Origin: Lachnospiraceae bacterium
GTDB taxonomy: Bacteria > Bacillota > Clostridia > Lachnospirales > Lachnospiraceae
Assembly (NCBI GenBank): GCA_910574285.1
Contig: CAJTAL010000017.1
Location: forward strand, 1 to 64,000
Length of the DNA: 64,000 nt
Reading direction: 5' to 3'
Position 1 is the stretch's first letter. Each line of letters starts with the position of its first letter. The notes below the pieces were generated by a model. It searched no databases. It saw only the letters and a program-made list of their open reading frames with translations, and was not told the DNA's origin. The position numbers and the translations under genes were made by a program. This document shows, piece by piece, positions 63,702 to 64,000 of this stretch.

Positions 63702-64000
63702 ATGGCGAATGTAGGGATTATGGGAGCGGGAAGCTGGGGTACGGCGCTGGCGCTTCTGCTTCATAAGAACGGACATCAGGTTACGGTGTGGTCGATCAGT
63801 GAAGAGGAAGTTAAGATGCTGTCTGAGAAGAGGGAGCATGTAAGTAAGCTGCCGGGGGTGAAGATTCCCGAAGATATGGTATTTACGACGGATGTGGAAA
63901 GTGCGCTGAAGGGAAAGGATTTTATCGTATTGGCCGTGCCGTCTCCGTTTACGAGGAATACGGCACGCAGTATGAGCCCGTACATCGCGGACGGACAGAT
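63702..64000 (+). CDS. gpsA: Glycerol-3-phosphate dehydrogenase, partial (cut by window end)
   Basis: The first 99 codons are seen, starting after GGAAGGTAGAAAT. The NAD(P)-binding motif is GIMGAGSWGTALA (about 5-17), and ESALKGKDFIVLAVPS follows. It supplies the glycerol-3-phosphate used by PlsY, next door. The der-plsY-gpsA order is common in clostridia. Confidence 0.95.
   Translation, partial: MANVGIMGAGSWGTALALLLHKNGHQVTVWSISEEEVKMLSEKREHVSKLPGVKIPEDMVFTTDVESALKGKDFIVLAVPSPFTRNTARSMSPYIADGQ

Overview
The window looks like the chromosome of a spore-forming Firmicute of the Lachnospiraceae type. The grounds are a SleC-type spore-germination gene, a LexA-like box of the Gram-positive form, a large serine recombinase, TIGR-type clostridial repair genes, the tRNA style, and moderate GC with AGGAGG ribosome sites. 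The species cannot be fixed from the sequence alone.

Positions 1 to about 17341 are the right-hand part of an integrated mobile element whose left end lies outside the window. It carries a surface-fibre cassette (BspA-like leucine-rich-repeat protein, TasA-like protein with a SipW-type signal, small membrane proteins, a second BspA/DUF285-type protein, a proline-rich wall-anchor-like protein and the SipW signal peptidase). It also carries two tiny MerR/excisionase-like DNA-binding genes, several unknown genes, a phased tandem-repeat array in front of an HTH/coiled-coil gene, an orphan antitoxin with a beheaded PIN toxin, a small resolvase, a PARG-like macrodomain enzyme, a metallophosphoesterase and the large serine recombinase. 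The 9-mer GGGGGTATC is scattered through the whole element (16 exact copies, all on the + strand, about half between genes). I found no copy in the 46 kb of host sequence.

The element ends inside a gene whose first 227 codons read as SleC, the spore cortex-lytic enzyme precursor. The last codons of the recombinase are host sleC sequence read in antisense. This resembles elements that interrupt sporulation genes (the skin element in sigK), so conditional repair by excision is possible but unproven.

From 18 kb onward the host chromosome follows. It holds two transglutaminase-fold surface proteins and a SleB-type wall hydrolase with a WalR-like box. Next are glgB and a TetR regulator. A DNA-repair operon follows (radical SAM TIGR03916, TIGR03915, nuclease-helicase fusion, membrane protein) behind a promoter with LexA-like boxes. 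Then come purL and a cyclic-di-GMP/phosphorelay locus (PilZ, hybrid kinase, REC-HD-GYP-GGDEF, Hpt) flanked by two inverted copies of a roughly 105-bp noncoding repeat, and gdhA.

The remainder is largely housekeeping: tRNA-Met and tRNA-Val, aroC, an L,D-transpeptidase, tgt, yajC, an ABC-F ATPase and a patatin. A leuB-ilvD-ilvB-serC-serA amino-acid run is followed by a polysaccharide deacetylase, prs, a DUF512 radical SAM protein, der, plsY and the start of gpsA.
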